Origin: Mesaphorura yosii
Lineage: Eukaryota > Arthropoda > Collembola > Poduromorpha > Tullbergiidae
NCBI GenBank assembly: GCA_009869945.1
Contig: WIXG01000263.1
Location: forward strand, 1-64,000
DNA: 64,000 bases
Direction of reading: 5' to 3'
A program made the translations under genes and the position numbers. Every line of letters starts with the position of its first letter. The first letter of the stretch is position 1. The notes under the pieces were generated by a model. The model did not search any database, was not told where the DNA came from, and saw nothing but the letters and a program-made list of their open reading frames with translations. Shown here one piece after another: positions 1-13,580 of the stretch.

Positions 1-377
1 CGAACACGACTTGTTGTCATGTCCGTGCTCCTTCTCTTTGTTGCTTTCTGTGTTGGGTCCGTGATCTCGCCTCTGCGTCATAAAATGTAATGGTCGTAAA
101 AATCGCTGTGCCGTGCCGAATCTCGACTCGACAAATCTCATATTTCTGGCTGAGGCAAGCGGTATGGAACCGCTGTTGCAATTTACAAACTGTCGTATCG
201 TGTTCGTGACAAAGGTATGATTTGCGTATCATCATGATCGCTTAATGCGTTACGGAAATACGAAAGGCCATGATCACTTAACTACTTACTACCCGTTTAT
301 CTATTTCGTCTTGTTTACTAATCTAGTGTGCCCTATCTTTTGCATGCTTTACAATTTCTCGAATGACTAATTTACAG

Positions 378-686
378 TGAATCCGACTTGGACGCTGACG
401 ATGAAGCGAACAACAGCGGTGATGTTCGATGTAGCAAGGATGAAATGGCTGTACGTTTACTCACACTTTCTAACAAATAACGAAACTGAAGTTATAATTT
501 TAAAGAAATCTATTAACGCAGGTTTTGAAGACCGAGAATGAGAAGTTGACGCATCTTCTAAGGACAAAGGAAAAGAGAATCGCAGCTTTAGAAATGCAAG
601 TTGCTCAACTAACATTGCAAATGTCAGAGATCCGCGAGGAGAATTCTAAGCTTCTCCGAATATTTGGACCAAAGGCATCACCCTGA
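378..686 (+). CDS. C-terminal exons of an unidentified coiled-coil protein (5' partial)
   Basis: Two exons are readable: 378-450 and 522-686, ending at TGA 684-686. The first is acidic (contains ESDLDADDE) and follows a TTTACAG acceptor. It joins at phase 0 across an intron GTACGT...ACGCAG. The second encodes a heptad-rich coiled coil (LKTENEKLTHLLRTKEKR, then a run ending LLRIFGPKASP). The upstream part of the gene lies outside the window or in exons I could not place; a donor-like CAAAG/GTATGA near 212 does not give a compatible phase. The leucine-zipper tail resembles several small regulatory coiled-coil proteins, but I do not recognise a family. A possible poly(A) signal AATAAA is at 1448-1453. 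Confidence 0.55.
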
Positions 687-3097
687 AAAAAGATTGAAGA
701 AAAATTGGTACTTCGAGCGCACAAGAACATTATTTGATCCTAGTTGGCACTGATGGACTACCTCGACTCGTTGAGAAGAGAATATTTATTTCCGTTCGTT
801 CTAATTGATTTCTGGTGTAGATGAGATTATACTTGTCCTGAGAAATTCAGATCCAGTTACCCAGGACCAGTTCAACTGGTTTCCAGTGTATTTATACAAC
901 TTGTTCGTTTTACATTGTTAGGTGGAAGGTTTATGCGCTTATAGGGTTGGATTTTAGATGGGAATTTGTTTTAGTTGATATCATCTCACTAACGATTAGA
1001 AGTATTGTCATGATCTTCATTTCCGGCTCTTGAAGTCTATTATTAAGCTGTGAAAGAATTTTAAAAGAATTAACATCAAGGTGCTAATGTTTGAAAGTCT
1101 TTTAGAAATGAAACTTCCCATACTTGCACTAATCCACTTACTCTAATACAAAAATTTCAACTTGACAGTCGAAACCTAAATTATCCCGGCTCAACCTAAT
1201 TTTGGCAAGGGTGGCTAGATTAGCAAATGTGAACTAATTTATTGAGTAGTCCTGTTCAATTGTTAGCTCCTCACGTCTGTATTGTATACAAACCTAAAGT
1301 TAGCTTGTAATATGCGTTGTTTTATTAATCGTTTTATATTTATTTGCTTTGTCGTGGTCGTATTCCTGTCTCTAGTTGACATTTTATTCCGAATCTCATT
1401 AAAGAATTCCAGCGTTATATCCAATGTAGATTCAGAAGTTGTAAAATAATAAAAGTAGCACGTTTAGTGAATCTAACAAGTAAATCTAATTCGAAACATG
1501 GTTTCACGTCGTCATTTGCCACCCACCACGCGCAAATATCGATGGGAATTACTCGTAACTTTTTCCAAGGCAAGCTCTGATGGACTTATGACTAATCTTA
1601 ACTTAATGCCCGTCACAGAAACCGAAAACAAAGTGTGAACGACTGGAAAGAATGGACCAAGAGCGGTTCGAATACTGGAATGTACGTCAAGCTTGTACTT
1701 GTTTGTGGGCCACAGCGAGCTGCAAGGGTTTTTAATTTCAGAACAGGTGGCAAAAAACCACACAAATAGTCAAGTTGATGTTCAAGACAGGGAAGAAATG
1801 GAAGACTGAACTGCATTTATAAATCAATTAAAATTAGCACAGGATTGGTCACAGAAAAAAGGGAAGAGGTTTATCCTCAGTTTCCTTGGCGGAGTGATTT
1901 GTCGATTTGTGATCAAACAAATTAGTGTGACATGTGACATCGCGTATTCTTCAACTCCAACGTAAACGTTCCTAATTTGCTTTAATAATACCACTTTTCA
2001 CTTTCGATTATTTTCGGTCATTAAGAGTGTCCACAGTTATTTTCTTATTTCACCTGCAAGATTACTTCGCATCTTACTACAGTCACGAATAATTCACATT
2101 ACTACCAGTGACCACACTGAATTCCAAATTATTTAAGTTGCCGTTATCTTGCTTGATCATCCTACATCGAGTGCACACCAAAACCAAGTAAGTTTATGAT
2201 TCTCATATCACTCAAAGATTCAGACTTATCAGTATCCATATTTATCCAATGATGTGTCGGAATCTTTAAGTCTGGCGTATCTGAAGGATCTGCTTCGTGA
2301 ACTTCACATGTCAGGCGAGTGAAGATCAGTTCATTTTTCCTACTATTAATTAGTGAGGATAGCAAATTAATGGATTAGCTGAACATCCGATTGCATACCA
2401 AAGCATATTGTAATCTCCATCTAGGTAAGTCTCCAAATGGAAGTTGAGATCTAGGAAAGGGATTTGAGCTTCAATGTCTCGGACAAAGGCAGTCGGCAAT
2501 CCTGGCTTATATTAGTCAGGGTCATAGCCATGGATTAGGCACTATGAAACCGGATAACCGGATTTCTTACCAGAATATTCAGATATTTGCAACGAACTAT
2601 ACGAGACATGTAAAGTTACGAGCTCGACAGTACGTGTCTACTTGATATACTACTCTGTAGCTTGACACTTAATCATAAATCTGCTGAATGCCGTCAGCAG
2701 ATGAAAGCACATCAGATTCCAAACATTACGATACTGCGACTAGCACGAGCACATCCATTATTAGCAATAGCCATGCCATATTATCTTATCGCCCTTGTGA
2801 AAGGAAAAAGTGATACAAAAGATATGGCTCACAGCTGTAACATATTGTCAGGGCGCCTAAAGTTTTCTTTCTCGAAAATTTGTTTGTTGACAGACTCTGT
2901 TTAACTCAGAGGGTTTGCACGAAAATAAAATTCTTTAGGAAACCTGAGGTGAAGCAAGGTTGCTCGAAAAAGTGCTCGTAGCTTTTTCACACTTCAGACT
3001 TATCACAATATCGCAAACTTATTAATCTAACGAATAAGTACAAGAACTGAGCCATTGAAAGACTAATTACTTCTGTTATTGCCTCACAGGTGCAAAA
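687..3097. other. Intergenic / 5' UTR region, no coding gene seen
   Basis: This stretch of 2.4 kb holds the presumed 3' UTR of the coiled-coil gene (to about 1.45 kb) and the upstream region of the TMEM184 gene. A splice-acceptor-like GCCTCACAG just before the ATG at 3098 suggests that the TMEM184 transcript has an intron in its 5' UTR. The ORFs here are short, show no splice-compatible neighbours and resemble no family I know. Confidence 0.4.
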
Positions 3098-5106
3098 ATG
3101 GCGTGTGAAAGCTTATCAGAAGTTTGGAACTATTGCTTTTCGCGTTGGCGTTTATGGATTCGTCCCTTCGTCTTCTTCGCTTATGCCATCATCCTTCTTG
3201 TGGTTGTACCTCTTCTATTCGTTAACTGCTTAACCAAAGCATGCACAAATCAACAGAAAGGACAGCTAATTGGAGGAATTTTTGCACTACTGGCAATTCC
3301 TATTAGTCTATGGCAAATGGTCCAGCATCTCATCCATTACACAAAACCGTATTTACAAAAGCACATTGTCAGGTTAGTCCTTCCTCATTTATAGTCGAGG
3401 TCACGCTTAAACTAATTAACAACATTCGAGAAGTAAGTCTTACTCTTGCTGGCTTTTTGCAGAATTCTTTGGATGGTTCCGATCTACGCCGTCGATGCTG
3501 TAAGTTCCTATTAGTCGTTTTCCTTCTCACCCAATAAGTAAAACGTCTTGAGTGGGAGTAGGAGTAAAATTAGCTAAGAAAAGTTAAAGTTAACGAATAT
3601 TTGATAATACATGTAAATGCTAAACTTTGTAGACCTACGCTGATAACCTTGTAGAAAGTTCATAGGCCTAGATTCATTGCAGTCGGCAGTTGTCGATTAT
3701 GAGTTGCGTGAACTCACTAGAAATCATTAACAAAAATTACGTTTTATGGTTGATTGGACGGTTGAAAGACATGTGACACATGTGCTTAATCGGTTAACAT
3801 TTGCTTCCATTTATTTGCAGTGGCTTGGATTATTGACACCCAGCATGTCAATTTACATGAACAGTCTCCGTGAATGCTATGAGGCGTATGTAATTTATAA
3901 CTTCATGATCTTTCTACTCAACTACTTAAACCATGAAATGGACCTGGTTCGGAATTTGGAAATGAAGCAGCAAGTCAAACATATTTTTCCTCTATGCTGT
4001 CTGCCAAGTTGGGAAATGGGAGCTGAGTTTGTCCATAAATGCAAGCATGGAATTCTGCAGTACACAGTTTTAAGACCTCTGACTACTGGCATCGCATTGT
4101 AAGGAAATCAACTGAATTAGAATTCGTTGTATAACTGGGAATTCAAAGAATTATTTCATATATAGCATTTGTGAGATGTGTGGAGTTTATGGAGAAGACG
4201 AATTTAAAGTCAACCTTGCGTTTCCCTACATTATTCTGGTTAACAATGTCTCTCAATTCATGTCAATGTACTGCTTGGTTCTTTTCTACAAGGCCAACAA
4301 GTCAGAACTCGGGCCCATGAGTCCGTTGGGAAAGTTTCTATGTATCAAATCTGTGGTATTCTTCTCTTTCTTGTAAGTGACGGTCACGTAAAGCTTGAAA
4401 CTGCTATCGAAGCCTACTCATCAATTTCTGAATCTTTAGCCAAGGAGTATTGATCTCCGTTTTGGTCAACACTGGAGTGATCTCAGACATTTTTGGCGAG
4501 ACAGACAAGAGTAACATTAGGGCTATTTCATCCGGACTGCAAAACTTCTTGATCTGCATTGAGATGTTTATCGCCGCCATCGCTCATCATTACGCGTTCT
4601 CGTACCGAGCTTATGTTGATCTAGCTGCCGACCAGCCAAACTGCTGTGCCGCATTCACTCACATGTGGGATGTTTCTGATGTCAGCAAGGATTTCCGCGA
4701 ACATCTTGGAGTCATGAGTAAGCCAGACTGCTGTCTGAACGCACGTTTTGCAGTGAATTAAGTTAATCTTTATGTTGCAGCAAATACCGTTCGAAGTGCT
4801 ATGCCCACTAACAAGAAGACATACCGACATACCGGAGGAAAAACTACTGAACGCGCTCGACTTCTTTCAATGTCTGACTCGACTGGATATCAAAGTGGAA
4901 GCAGTGGTGAAACTGGAGCCCCAACTGCTGGCGACCCTCCTGTGGTTGCTGCGAGATCCGCCAGCTTAAGTTTGGTCACGGGAATGGGTGTTGAAGAAGA
5001 CTTGGCAGGAGGTGGTGACAGCACTACTAATCTTCTGCATGTTAAAGGAGAGGTTACTCGACGCACGGGTGCGGGTCCAAGTAACGGCCATCAGGGGCAA
5101 ATGTAA
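3098..5106 (+). CDS. TMEM184: TMEM184 / organic solute transporter alpha-like seven-pass membrane protein
   Basis: Six exons: 3098-3372, 3463-3499, 3821-4098, 4166-4372, 4440-4717 and 4781-5106, giving 466 aa with all phases consistent. The family (Solute_trans_a, TMEM184A/B/C and Ost-alpha) has seven membrane helices. Visible hallmarks are the first helix [20 protein letters not shown], the split signature [16 protein letters not shown] made across exons 2 and 3, [20 protein letters not shown], and Cys-rich PLCCLPSW. Later helices start at [14 protein letters not shown] and [18 protein letters not shown]. The last exon is a Ser/Gly-rich cytosolic tail. Vertebrate members are implicated in heparin binding, MAPK signalling and vesicle transport; which subtype (A/B or C) this is cannot be settled by eye. 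The exon of 37 nt is unusually small but restores the family motif exactly. Confidence 0.93.
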
Positions 5107-8100
5107 GGAGCCCCTTGACTCCCAAACCCAAGCCAAATTTCTCATAATTCTTTCTCAAGTCAAAACAAAACTGTTACATTTACAAAAGCGAAAAGTCACG
5201 CTGTATCTCAAAATGTCATACCACAATCATTTATTTATGCGTTTGTATGGGTAACGTAGCTGTGGAAAGCACAAAATGAAACATGTCACTTGTGTGTATC
5301 GATCCCGGTAGGATCTTAGTACCGCTTCGTTCTCTGCTACAATTAGCTACTTAAGTAAGCATGCTGGAAAGCCGGCTTTTTGTGTGCTTATGAGTACTAC
5401 TTCTTAAGTTTTGTACGGTGAAGTTTATTTTTATAAGAAATGAGCACGTCTTTTAACGCATTCAGTAATGACTGGGTATATAACATTCTTCGCAACTTTA
5501 TAGCTGCAATGTAGAGGAACAAAGTTAAATCCTGAATGATGACAGGACTGACAAATGTAACCGGAAAAGTAGCATGCATTTGACTGAATTCCCGTTGGAA
5601 GATAGTCATCAACATTTTAAAAGACGTTAAATACTCAGCCACGGAATCACACTTGTCATTTAGAATATTGAGGCTGTAATGCTCATTGAACTTGGACAAT
5701 TTTACTCTCGAATGAGTGTTTCGCGAGTGTTCGCTCTGCTTACCCACAGTTTCACAAGTCATTTTGTATTCAGTATTCTTCTTGCTTGGGCCAAGAAATG
5801 TCGCCAGCCATTCTCATTAATACTTAAGTTTCTTTTATTGCTCAATCCTTCTGAAAATACTTTACTGAAGCCAAACCCCTTCACCTCTTCCTGACGACGG
5901 AACAATAATAATCTACTACTTGTGTGCATACTTAATGAAAAGGTTTATAGTTTTTTCCTAATGGAACAATTTCGTGATATTATTGTCAAAAGTGATATGT
6001 ACAGATTTCTAGTGTAGCCGTGTTGATTGTTGTAGTTGGGTAGCTTTACGTATTTAATTGTCCCTACATGCCGCCGCCACTTTTCGCTGTTACGCATTCG
6101 TTTAAATTAATTTATTGTTGTCACATTTATGAGCATGTTGAAGCCATTAAAGCATTTTTTGTCAACCGATGTCACAATCCTTGCCTTTTTTCGGTGTGCT
6201 CATTGCTCTGATTGGGCCAGCCGGTCAATTTTTGTCTGCATAGGAATCGCAAGATACAAGACAACATTGTAGGGAAATTCATGCATTTCCCATTGACCTG
6301 CCTGACTTGTGCAATGCCTGCTATTCTCAATTTGTCAATTTCGTACAGATGACAAGATCCGCTTCTCTGACTGAAGCAGCATAGAACCATGCGAAAAGCG
6401 AAAATGCGAGTCGATACAGTTTATCCATTGCTTACAGTTCAACTGAGGAAAATACATAGTTCTCAATAAAACCAACGCCTTTGCGCTTATCAACTTAGTT
6501 GATCTTCAAACCCTCAAAACTATCAGTTAAATTTTAGTGGAATAATGAAACCCTTGTCAGTTGGGCAGAAATGAGACATATTCATACGCCAACTTATAAA
6601 ACGTAGAAGAGCGTCTTGTCTTGTTTATTCTGCACGAGAAATACGTGATAAGGACCTCACGCGTCTCGCTCACGTATTCTGGCAAGTTCCAAAAGCACGG
6701 GCATGAAATCATGTTAATGTTTAGCAATAAATTCAAGCCACGATAATATTTTGGAAAATAAGTAGGTCACTGGAGAAAGACAAGTCAAAAGAGTCATTCA
6801 TGAGACAAGAGCTGATTGTGCGCAGACACCAAGCCTGATAAGCGTGTTGGAAATATTGTGAAATATTTATACGTATTAGCCGAGCCATGCCAAAAATTAA
6901 TAACAGTTTCACATACCACCTCATCCGATCGCAATTGACATGCGTTGGTACCATAATCAATCATACCCTTCCACTTATATTTCAGGCACTTCAGCACTCA
7001 CTCTCGATCTTCTGAATCAACAAATTAAATTTATCGACCATAAAATCAGACCTTGAGAATTTGCGTTTGAGATACGGAGCGCGTAGTAAATGGGTTTCAC
7101 GAGAATTTATGTCCATTTCACAATTCAAATTCTCATCACAACAAGTCAATTTAATTTTATGCGAGAGCCGGCGTTGTCTGGACCTGCACATCACTTCCAA
7201 ATGAAGCAATATTCCTCTAAAATGCCTGTGTCTCGAAATAATGAATTGTGAATGCAAATCCAGCTAAGAGCCTCTAAACTTGACCCTTTTACGAATTAAA
7301 GCAACAACATGGCTACTCATGTTCCTGCGTTATCACGGAGGACCTGAAAGGTGATTTTTCCAAACAATCCTGTAACGCGTGTGAGGTTCTTCGATTACCA
7401 ATTTATCAAATGTTTTTTTTCCCGATTCACGGGCATAAAGTTTACTACACTTCGACATCAAATTCGTATTACATTGGACTGTTGAATTTAATCGCAAAAA
7501 TTTGCAAACATCAAGCTCGTGTGCTTGCTTCCAATCCTTCGTTACAATATTTCGAGAAACAAACTTTTACCGTCAATGACGAGCGAAAGTATTTCACGAA
7601 AAAACTTTACATACGGAAACGTGAATTTTATCGCGGTAATGGTCGACTTCACTGCTAAAAACTTATAAAACGATTGGCCTAACAGGTCTCAAACTATGTG
7701 TCGTCACATAGAACTGAGATTGTCTCAGAAAACTCGCGAAGACCTTCTGCTCTTCCTGACTTAAAACCCATTAGGTCGGTAGTCGTTATAATAGTATGAA
7801 GGGACGAGACGTAAGCTTATCAACGTCAGCTGTGTCGAGTAAACACAATTTTCGTAAACTACTACTACGCAATTAACTAACATTCTGGACGATGATGTGT
7901 CTTAATTCCCCAGTAGTGTTGCGCAATAATTTAAAATTTATAGTCTCGACGCTCGTGTGAGAGACCGTCTACAGGGATAGAGAGATAAGGCTCCGGAGGA
8001 GTGTTTCGGCTCGCTTCCAATCAGGAACAGTGATTTAACAGCATGCTCATGCAGCTTAGCAGAGTCTCGCCCTGCACGCCGTCCTCATGAGTTATTCTCA

Positions 8101-11100
8101 TCAGTTGAGCAAAAAAAGTTTCCGTATTCCGTTCTAGTTTAGAGCAGGATGCTCAGTTAAAGTCGTAATTACGAGTAAGCTAACAACGCAGTAGCATTAC
8201 GACAACCATAAAAACAAGTACCATTTGCTCACGTAATCCGTGTCTGCGTGAACGATAACCAGTATCAAAAATACTAGCAGAGCACATGGCCTTCGTCACG
8301 GACTCACACCATCTGACCAGACACACCTCCCGTTTGTGAAGGAATGCATTTAGCAGTTTCGGCTCGCGTGCAATAGGAGAAAATGTAGAGAATTGATTAT
8401 TCTTTGGTTTCTACTGTTGCTGCCTTTCGCGATTTAGTGTATTTAGAATTCCACTTGCTTTACAATTAACGCTGCGTATTTCACGAGTCGCAATTGCTGT
8501 ACTAGACATATTCACCCAGATTCAATGTTATCAACATTTTTGCGTGGTTGGATGGCGGCCGCAGCAACTTCAGAATGGGACAAACAAGCTCATAATGTTC
8601 GATTGTACTGTATGATGCATTAGGACTAGAGATATCTATCCCATTATGATTGTCGGTAGCTGTTTGTGGACAGAACTGAGATTTGATGACATTGATCGAT
8701 CTTGATAACAGCCGTCCTTGCCACAGGGTGAAACTTTCTATTGAAACTGCTCTTAATTTTAATGCTTGAATACATCAAGCTACGAGGATTGAGCAACAAA
8801 AGTCTATACGACCCGTTCATCTTCCGAAACTTAGTGGTCGCTTCCGGTAGCATTAATGCTTTGATACTCATGTGATGCGCGGCTAAACGTGTACATACTT
8901 ATCATTTCCGTATTCGCTTTTGCTTTGGCTATGTCCGGTCTGTGATTTCATTGTGATTTATGTGGTTCATTTGTTGCATGAGACACTTATCGCTGGGAAA
9001 TATGCGTCTTATATATACATGCCTCATTGTAGCGGTAGCGGCTTTCAAGCATCTGTATTTATTGAATTAGCATTTATTAAACTCAAAAGCCGTCTGTCAA
9101 GCCATCGTATATTGCTGCACCACTTTCAATTCAAGGGGAAGGCCAACCACAACCACAACACACCACTTGACTGTGTGTCTTGTGACAAGTTGTAAGGTGA
9201 ATGTTGCGAAAAACGTTTGAAAAATGAAGGTTAACTGAATTCTAATGAAAGTGACTCGGCAAGACCTGCCATTCACTCTCTCACGCATTTTGCAATTATC
9301 ATTTAACAGCAGTAAATGCAAACGACTTGCTCCCTCAGGTTCTTGTTCTTCTCGCCGTGCATATTTTTCTATTTTAATATAACAGCAATAAAACAGAGGT
9401 GAAGTTCAACAATGGCATTAACCGTGTAAGCGTTTATGGCCACACTTTCAGGTTACTTTAAGTTAGGAGTCCATTTGTTTTATTTGAATTGTACCGCTCA
9501 TGAAATCAATGAGTCCAAAATTTGCTGATGGAAATGTGCTGCGTTCATTGTTATCAGGAGAGATGATAAACGCCCAGAGAATTCTGTTTTCAGGTTTCTT
9601 GAGGTTAAACTCGTGTGAGATTCCTTGAAACGCATATAGAATTTATTGAGCTAAATTTGAGATGCCTAGCAAGCACCGGTTCGCACGGAAGAACAAGAAA
9701 CGAAAACTTCAAAATTAGCTTATATGCATTCCCTTTTTTAGCACAAGACTGCGGTTTTCATGATCAAGTCTTGGATGTTCCAATAATGATTACATGTTCA
9801 TTTGTCATTCATTTATGCTATTGATTCATTTGTGTCACTTGTTCTGTCGCTTTAATCAATACAACTGCTCACAGATTGTGAGTCAGTTAGTTCGAATTGT
9901 CACAACGATCCGAACACGTTATCATAACAGAATTTATAGCACTCTCCAGATTGAATTTGCGATTCAGAATCTGTACGGTGTCGGTACGATGCCGCTGGTA
10001 ATAATTCGGGGAGCCGAGATGAAAATGAATGAATGCTAATCGATGGAGGCGATGAAAGCGAAAGACCAAACGGGAACTGGACGCTGGGCTGGTAACTGTA
10101 CTCGGGATGAAGGCCGAGCCCCGGTTACCCGTACCTTGGCAACCCAGGCTCTAGTCAGGTCTGCTTTCACCCTGCTTTTGAGGACTTTGACCGAACTCGC
10201 CACCGACGCCGGAATTGAGAGGACTGTATAATTGAATGGTCGAGCCCGAAGCTGAATGATTGACTGGCTGGACTGAATGCTCCGGACAAAGCAAACCCGA
10301 ATGAGACAACAGTCGATTGACCAAGACTTAACTGGTATGAATTGGTGCGAATGGAGCCTGAGTGAATGCTGCACGGATGACCGATCTTGAATGGGTGCTG
10401 CCTGCAACTGTTGTTGCACTGCCAATTGATCGCTGACACAACGGCTGCTGGGTTGATGCACTGCTGAAGTGCTGAATCCCGACAGATTACTGACGACTGA
10501 TTGATTAACTGATGAACTGACCACTGAATAATTGACTTGATGCAGTACACACTGAACGAGTTGCTTTCCTTTTATTTATTGACTTATTGAATGAATTACA
10601 AACTGATATGCTTTACGTTACTCGAATGCAAATGTGTATACTGTGGCAGTTGGTCGACGACTGAAAGGACGCGAAGTACGAGCTGAAAACTTTACATAAA
10701 AGAAAGCTTGCCACGCACTCGGAACCCCGGCTGCACAAGACTACCTCACCAGCGCAAAATGCCGGCAGAAGCTGGTGGAATTTCATAGATTCTTGCGGGA
10801 AAATGAATCGAAACCTATAGACACAAGAAAAACGAATACTTAATACGAATTATTAACCTAAAACGAGTGAAAATATAAATAACTTCCAGCTTGCAATTTT
10901 TGCAAAAACAAGATAATTGCGAAAATAAGTTAGCGAGGTACCGAACAGTTAACATGTAATATCAATTATGCGGAGATAAAGAATTATAGACTTCTTTGGC
11001 TTGTGCCTGCCTTGCCTTGTGTGTAAGAATGAGTATCAGTTCACCTCGGATGAACTTATTCATGTATTTCATGACATAATAAAAGGTTTGCTTCTGTTTT

Positions 11101-13580
11101 TCACTCGTCAAATGTCATGTCAGGAGAGTCGCAACTTTTGCAAATTTGATTGAGAACGATTCCAGCCTTCCTTATAGCTTTTTGGCAAGTGATAACTGGA
11201 AAGTTGAATGACTATGCCCATAGTGAAGGCTGACCGCAGTCACAATCTCGTGGCTTCTGAACTGCTAATCGAAAAGTCTTTGACATTTTATTTTTCGACT
11301 TCAAATTTGACAATTTTTCTGAACGGAGAGACAAGACATGCCATTCTTCATTGGCTGGCTGTCCAATCGTCTTACTTTGTAACTGTGTGCGACATTGGAA
11401 ATCGGGATTCACAAGACAGGTCATCGAAGTGGAGAAAAGACATATCCAGTCTCACCCCAGCGACTCTGGCGCGATGTTTACATACTCGTGTCAGTTCAAA
11501 AATGAAAAGATTATTTAGATTCATGTGCTATAGCATATATGAGTACGATTTGTCGCAAGTATTTACATACACTCGTTATATCTGCTAACAGACGTTATAC
11601 CCGAAAATTCAAGACCTGCTCGGAAGATACTGAGAACATGACATGGCTTTGACATTGACAAATTTGCCAGAAGCCACGAGCAACAAGCTGCACAATCTCA
11701 AGGTTTGTGATGTAACCCGAATGAAGGTCGAACTGCAGCTGCAAAAAGCAGAGAAGAGACACGATCGAGATTGAAATCGAGCTTGAGCATTGTGGGATTT
11801 ATTGCGTAACGCAATTAACGCTGGCCATCTCCCTCGAGATAGATCTCAAAATTTACTACGGTGGAGAAATTGATGAGTAATCCAGTCGCATGCCGGGAAA
11901 GTCGAAACGCATTGCTTCTTTAGAATTTAGGGCGCGTGAGCTAGAAATGGGAATATCCGCTCACCTTTTACCTGCGCTTAGTTGAAGATTCGTTTCACCC
12001 TAATAAAAAGCTACATCTCTAGTTGCAGTGTGCGTCTTTCCGCCCGGACAGTATCATCGGGGTTGTTGATAGCTTCCCGTCAAGGATCCTGCATTTATCA
12101 CACGTTAACTTCATTTGACCAATGATCCTGTGATGATCTTCTGCCATGCCACATACGCATTACGATTGTGTTTTCGTCGAATCTTGATTCGATCAAAATA
12201 AATTACGCCAATTGGTTGCACAATTCCTCGCGCGAGTAAACCGAGACTCAGATGATAATGAAGAAGCTGTGCTGAGGAAAGGAACGCGAAACTCTTATGA
12301 CGTCTGAATTGAGAACGTACAACAAACGCTGAGATAATGATCGTATCTCTACGCCATATCAAGTGACTAGGACGTACCCCCGAAGAATAACAAGTACGAT
12401 TACATAAATCAGATGGGTCACGTCTACCGCCTCGACCTGCCGTGGCACAATTACTGCGACAGAATAATGTTAGCATTTATAGCACAAAGAGTAATAAGGT
12501 CAGTCGCTATCAATCATTCTTATTTTTGCGTGTATAAACAATGTCGTACGATGATGACGATTTGTGGCCTGATTTTGTTAAAGTTGGTAATGGACGAATT
12601 TAACTCAGTAGTGATGAAATCTCAAGTTGAGTTTCTCAACTTCCATCCTTAAGCTAATGTTGATTTTAATGCACAACGAATAACTTTAACCTCTAAAACT
12701 TCATTTTCGTTTCCTGCCGAATGCCAACTCGATTATGATCATTTTGTTGCAAAATTCTATATCAAGTATGGTGGTACATGAAAATTACATTGAAACCTAC
12801 GATTAACGAAGGATCACTGACCGATGGTCCCAATATCGTGATACAGTTACAAAACGCTAATCACAGGACGTGAGAGAGAAGGAAGAAGCGAAATAATGAG
12901 ACTTGTAACTTCGTAATTCATAATTTTATGGGCATCAGACGGAATGCACGCGCACGCAGAAGAAATTCGCAATAAGTCGTTTACTGGTCTGGAGAATCTC
13001 TGGAGGCGTAGAACGTCCATGCCTGCGTCCATGCCTATGCTTTTGTCTATGCTTCACAGGACACCAGTTGTACATACTCGCAGATGTGCGACTAGAGAAC
13101 CAAGCCAACAAGCTGAGTTGAGGCTCTCACACTGCCACATGTTGGTAGGCAAGCCTATATAATCAACGTACTAAACGCTTCGATCGTCAGATGAATTTTG
13201 TCGTTCCAAGCGCAAAGTCATAACCGCACTCAACTCGTTCGCAAAATCGTTGTGCGTCACCACAATAGTTCTAATTGTTGAACATTCAAAGGTTCCAGCA
13301 AGCAGGAAACTATACTCTGAGATTTCTTTAAAATTTGAGACGGCAATATTTTACTCGTTACCGCTCAATTTTACTTGTAAGCAAGCAAGCAAGTTGCCAG
13401 TCGTTTTAATCGAGTACGGGCACCAGTGAATTTTCCTTTAGTGAGGTGATAACGGAGTAAAGTTTATACCTGATGTAGACACTAATTAAAGACGAAGAAC
13501 GAAGGACAGCACACATCTAACGCAACATACTCTGAGGTTAGCAACATCAAGAAGGAGTTTGACATCACGAAGCAGAGACC
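5107..13580. other. 8.5 kb gene-poor interval
   Basis: No ORF here combines length, family resemblance and splice-compatible neighbours. The longest (126 aa at 11208-11588 on +, 162 aa at 10036-10524 on -) look like chance reading frames. The interval contains the 3' UTR of TMEM184, a TGA-rich low-complexity tract (10.0-10.6 kb), a short degenerate CCATGCCTGCGT-type run near 13015-13050, a GCAAGCAAGCAAG run near 13381 and, at its right end, the presumed promoter and leader of the lipase gene. Confidence 0.4.
10220..10620. repeat. Degenerate TGA/CTGAATGA-rich low-complexity tract
   Basis: The plus strand is crowded with TGAATG, GACTGA, TTGATT and CTGATGA words, for example GACTGATTGATTAACTGATG at about 10495. 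Together with 10020-10220 it is visibly richer in G+C than its AT-rich surroundings. The spacing is irregular, so this is a cryptically simple or decayed satellite rather than a clean tandem array. The same tract creates overlapping spurious ORFs on both strands. I see no terminal repeats or transposase. Confidence 0.4.

Noticed and set aside
10036-10524. 162-aa ORF on the minus strand
   Set aside because: It lies in the TGA-rich low-complexity tract, has biased composition, no domain, and overlaps other open frames produced by the same word bias.
11208-11588. 126-aa ORF on the plus strand
   Set aside because: No motif, no splice-compatible neighbours, no recognisable family; consistent with chance in a gene-poor interval.
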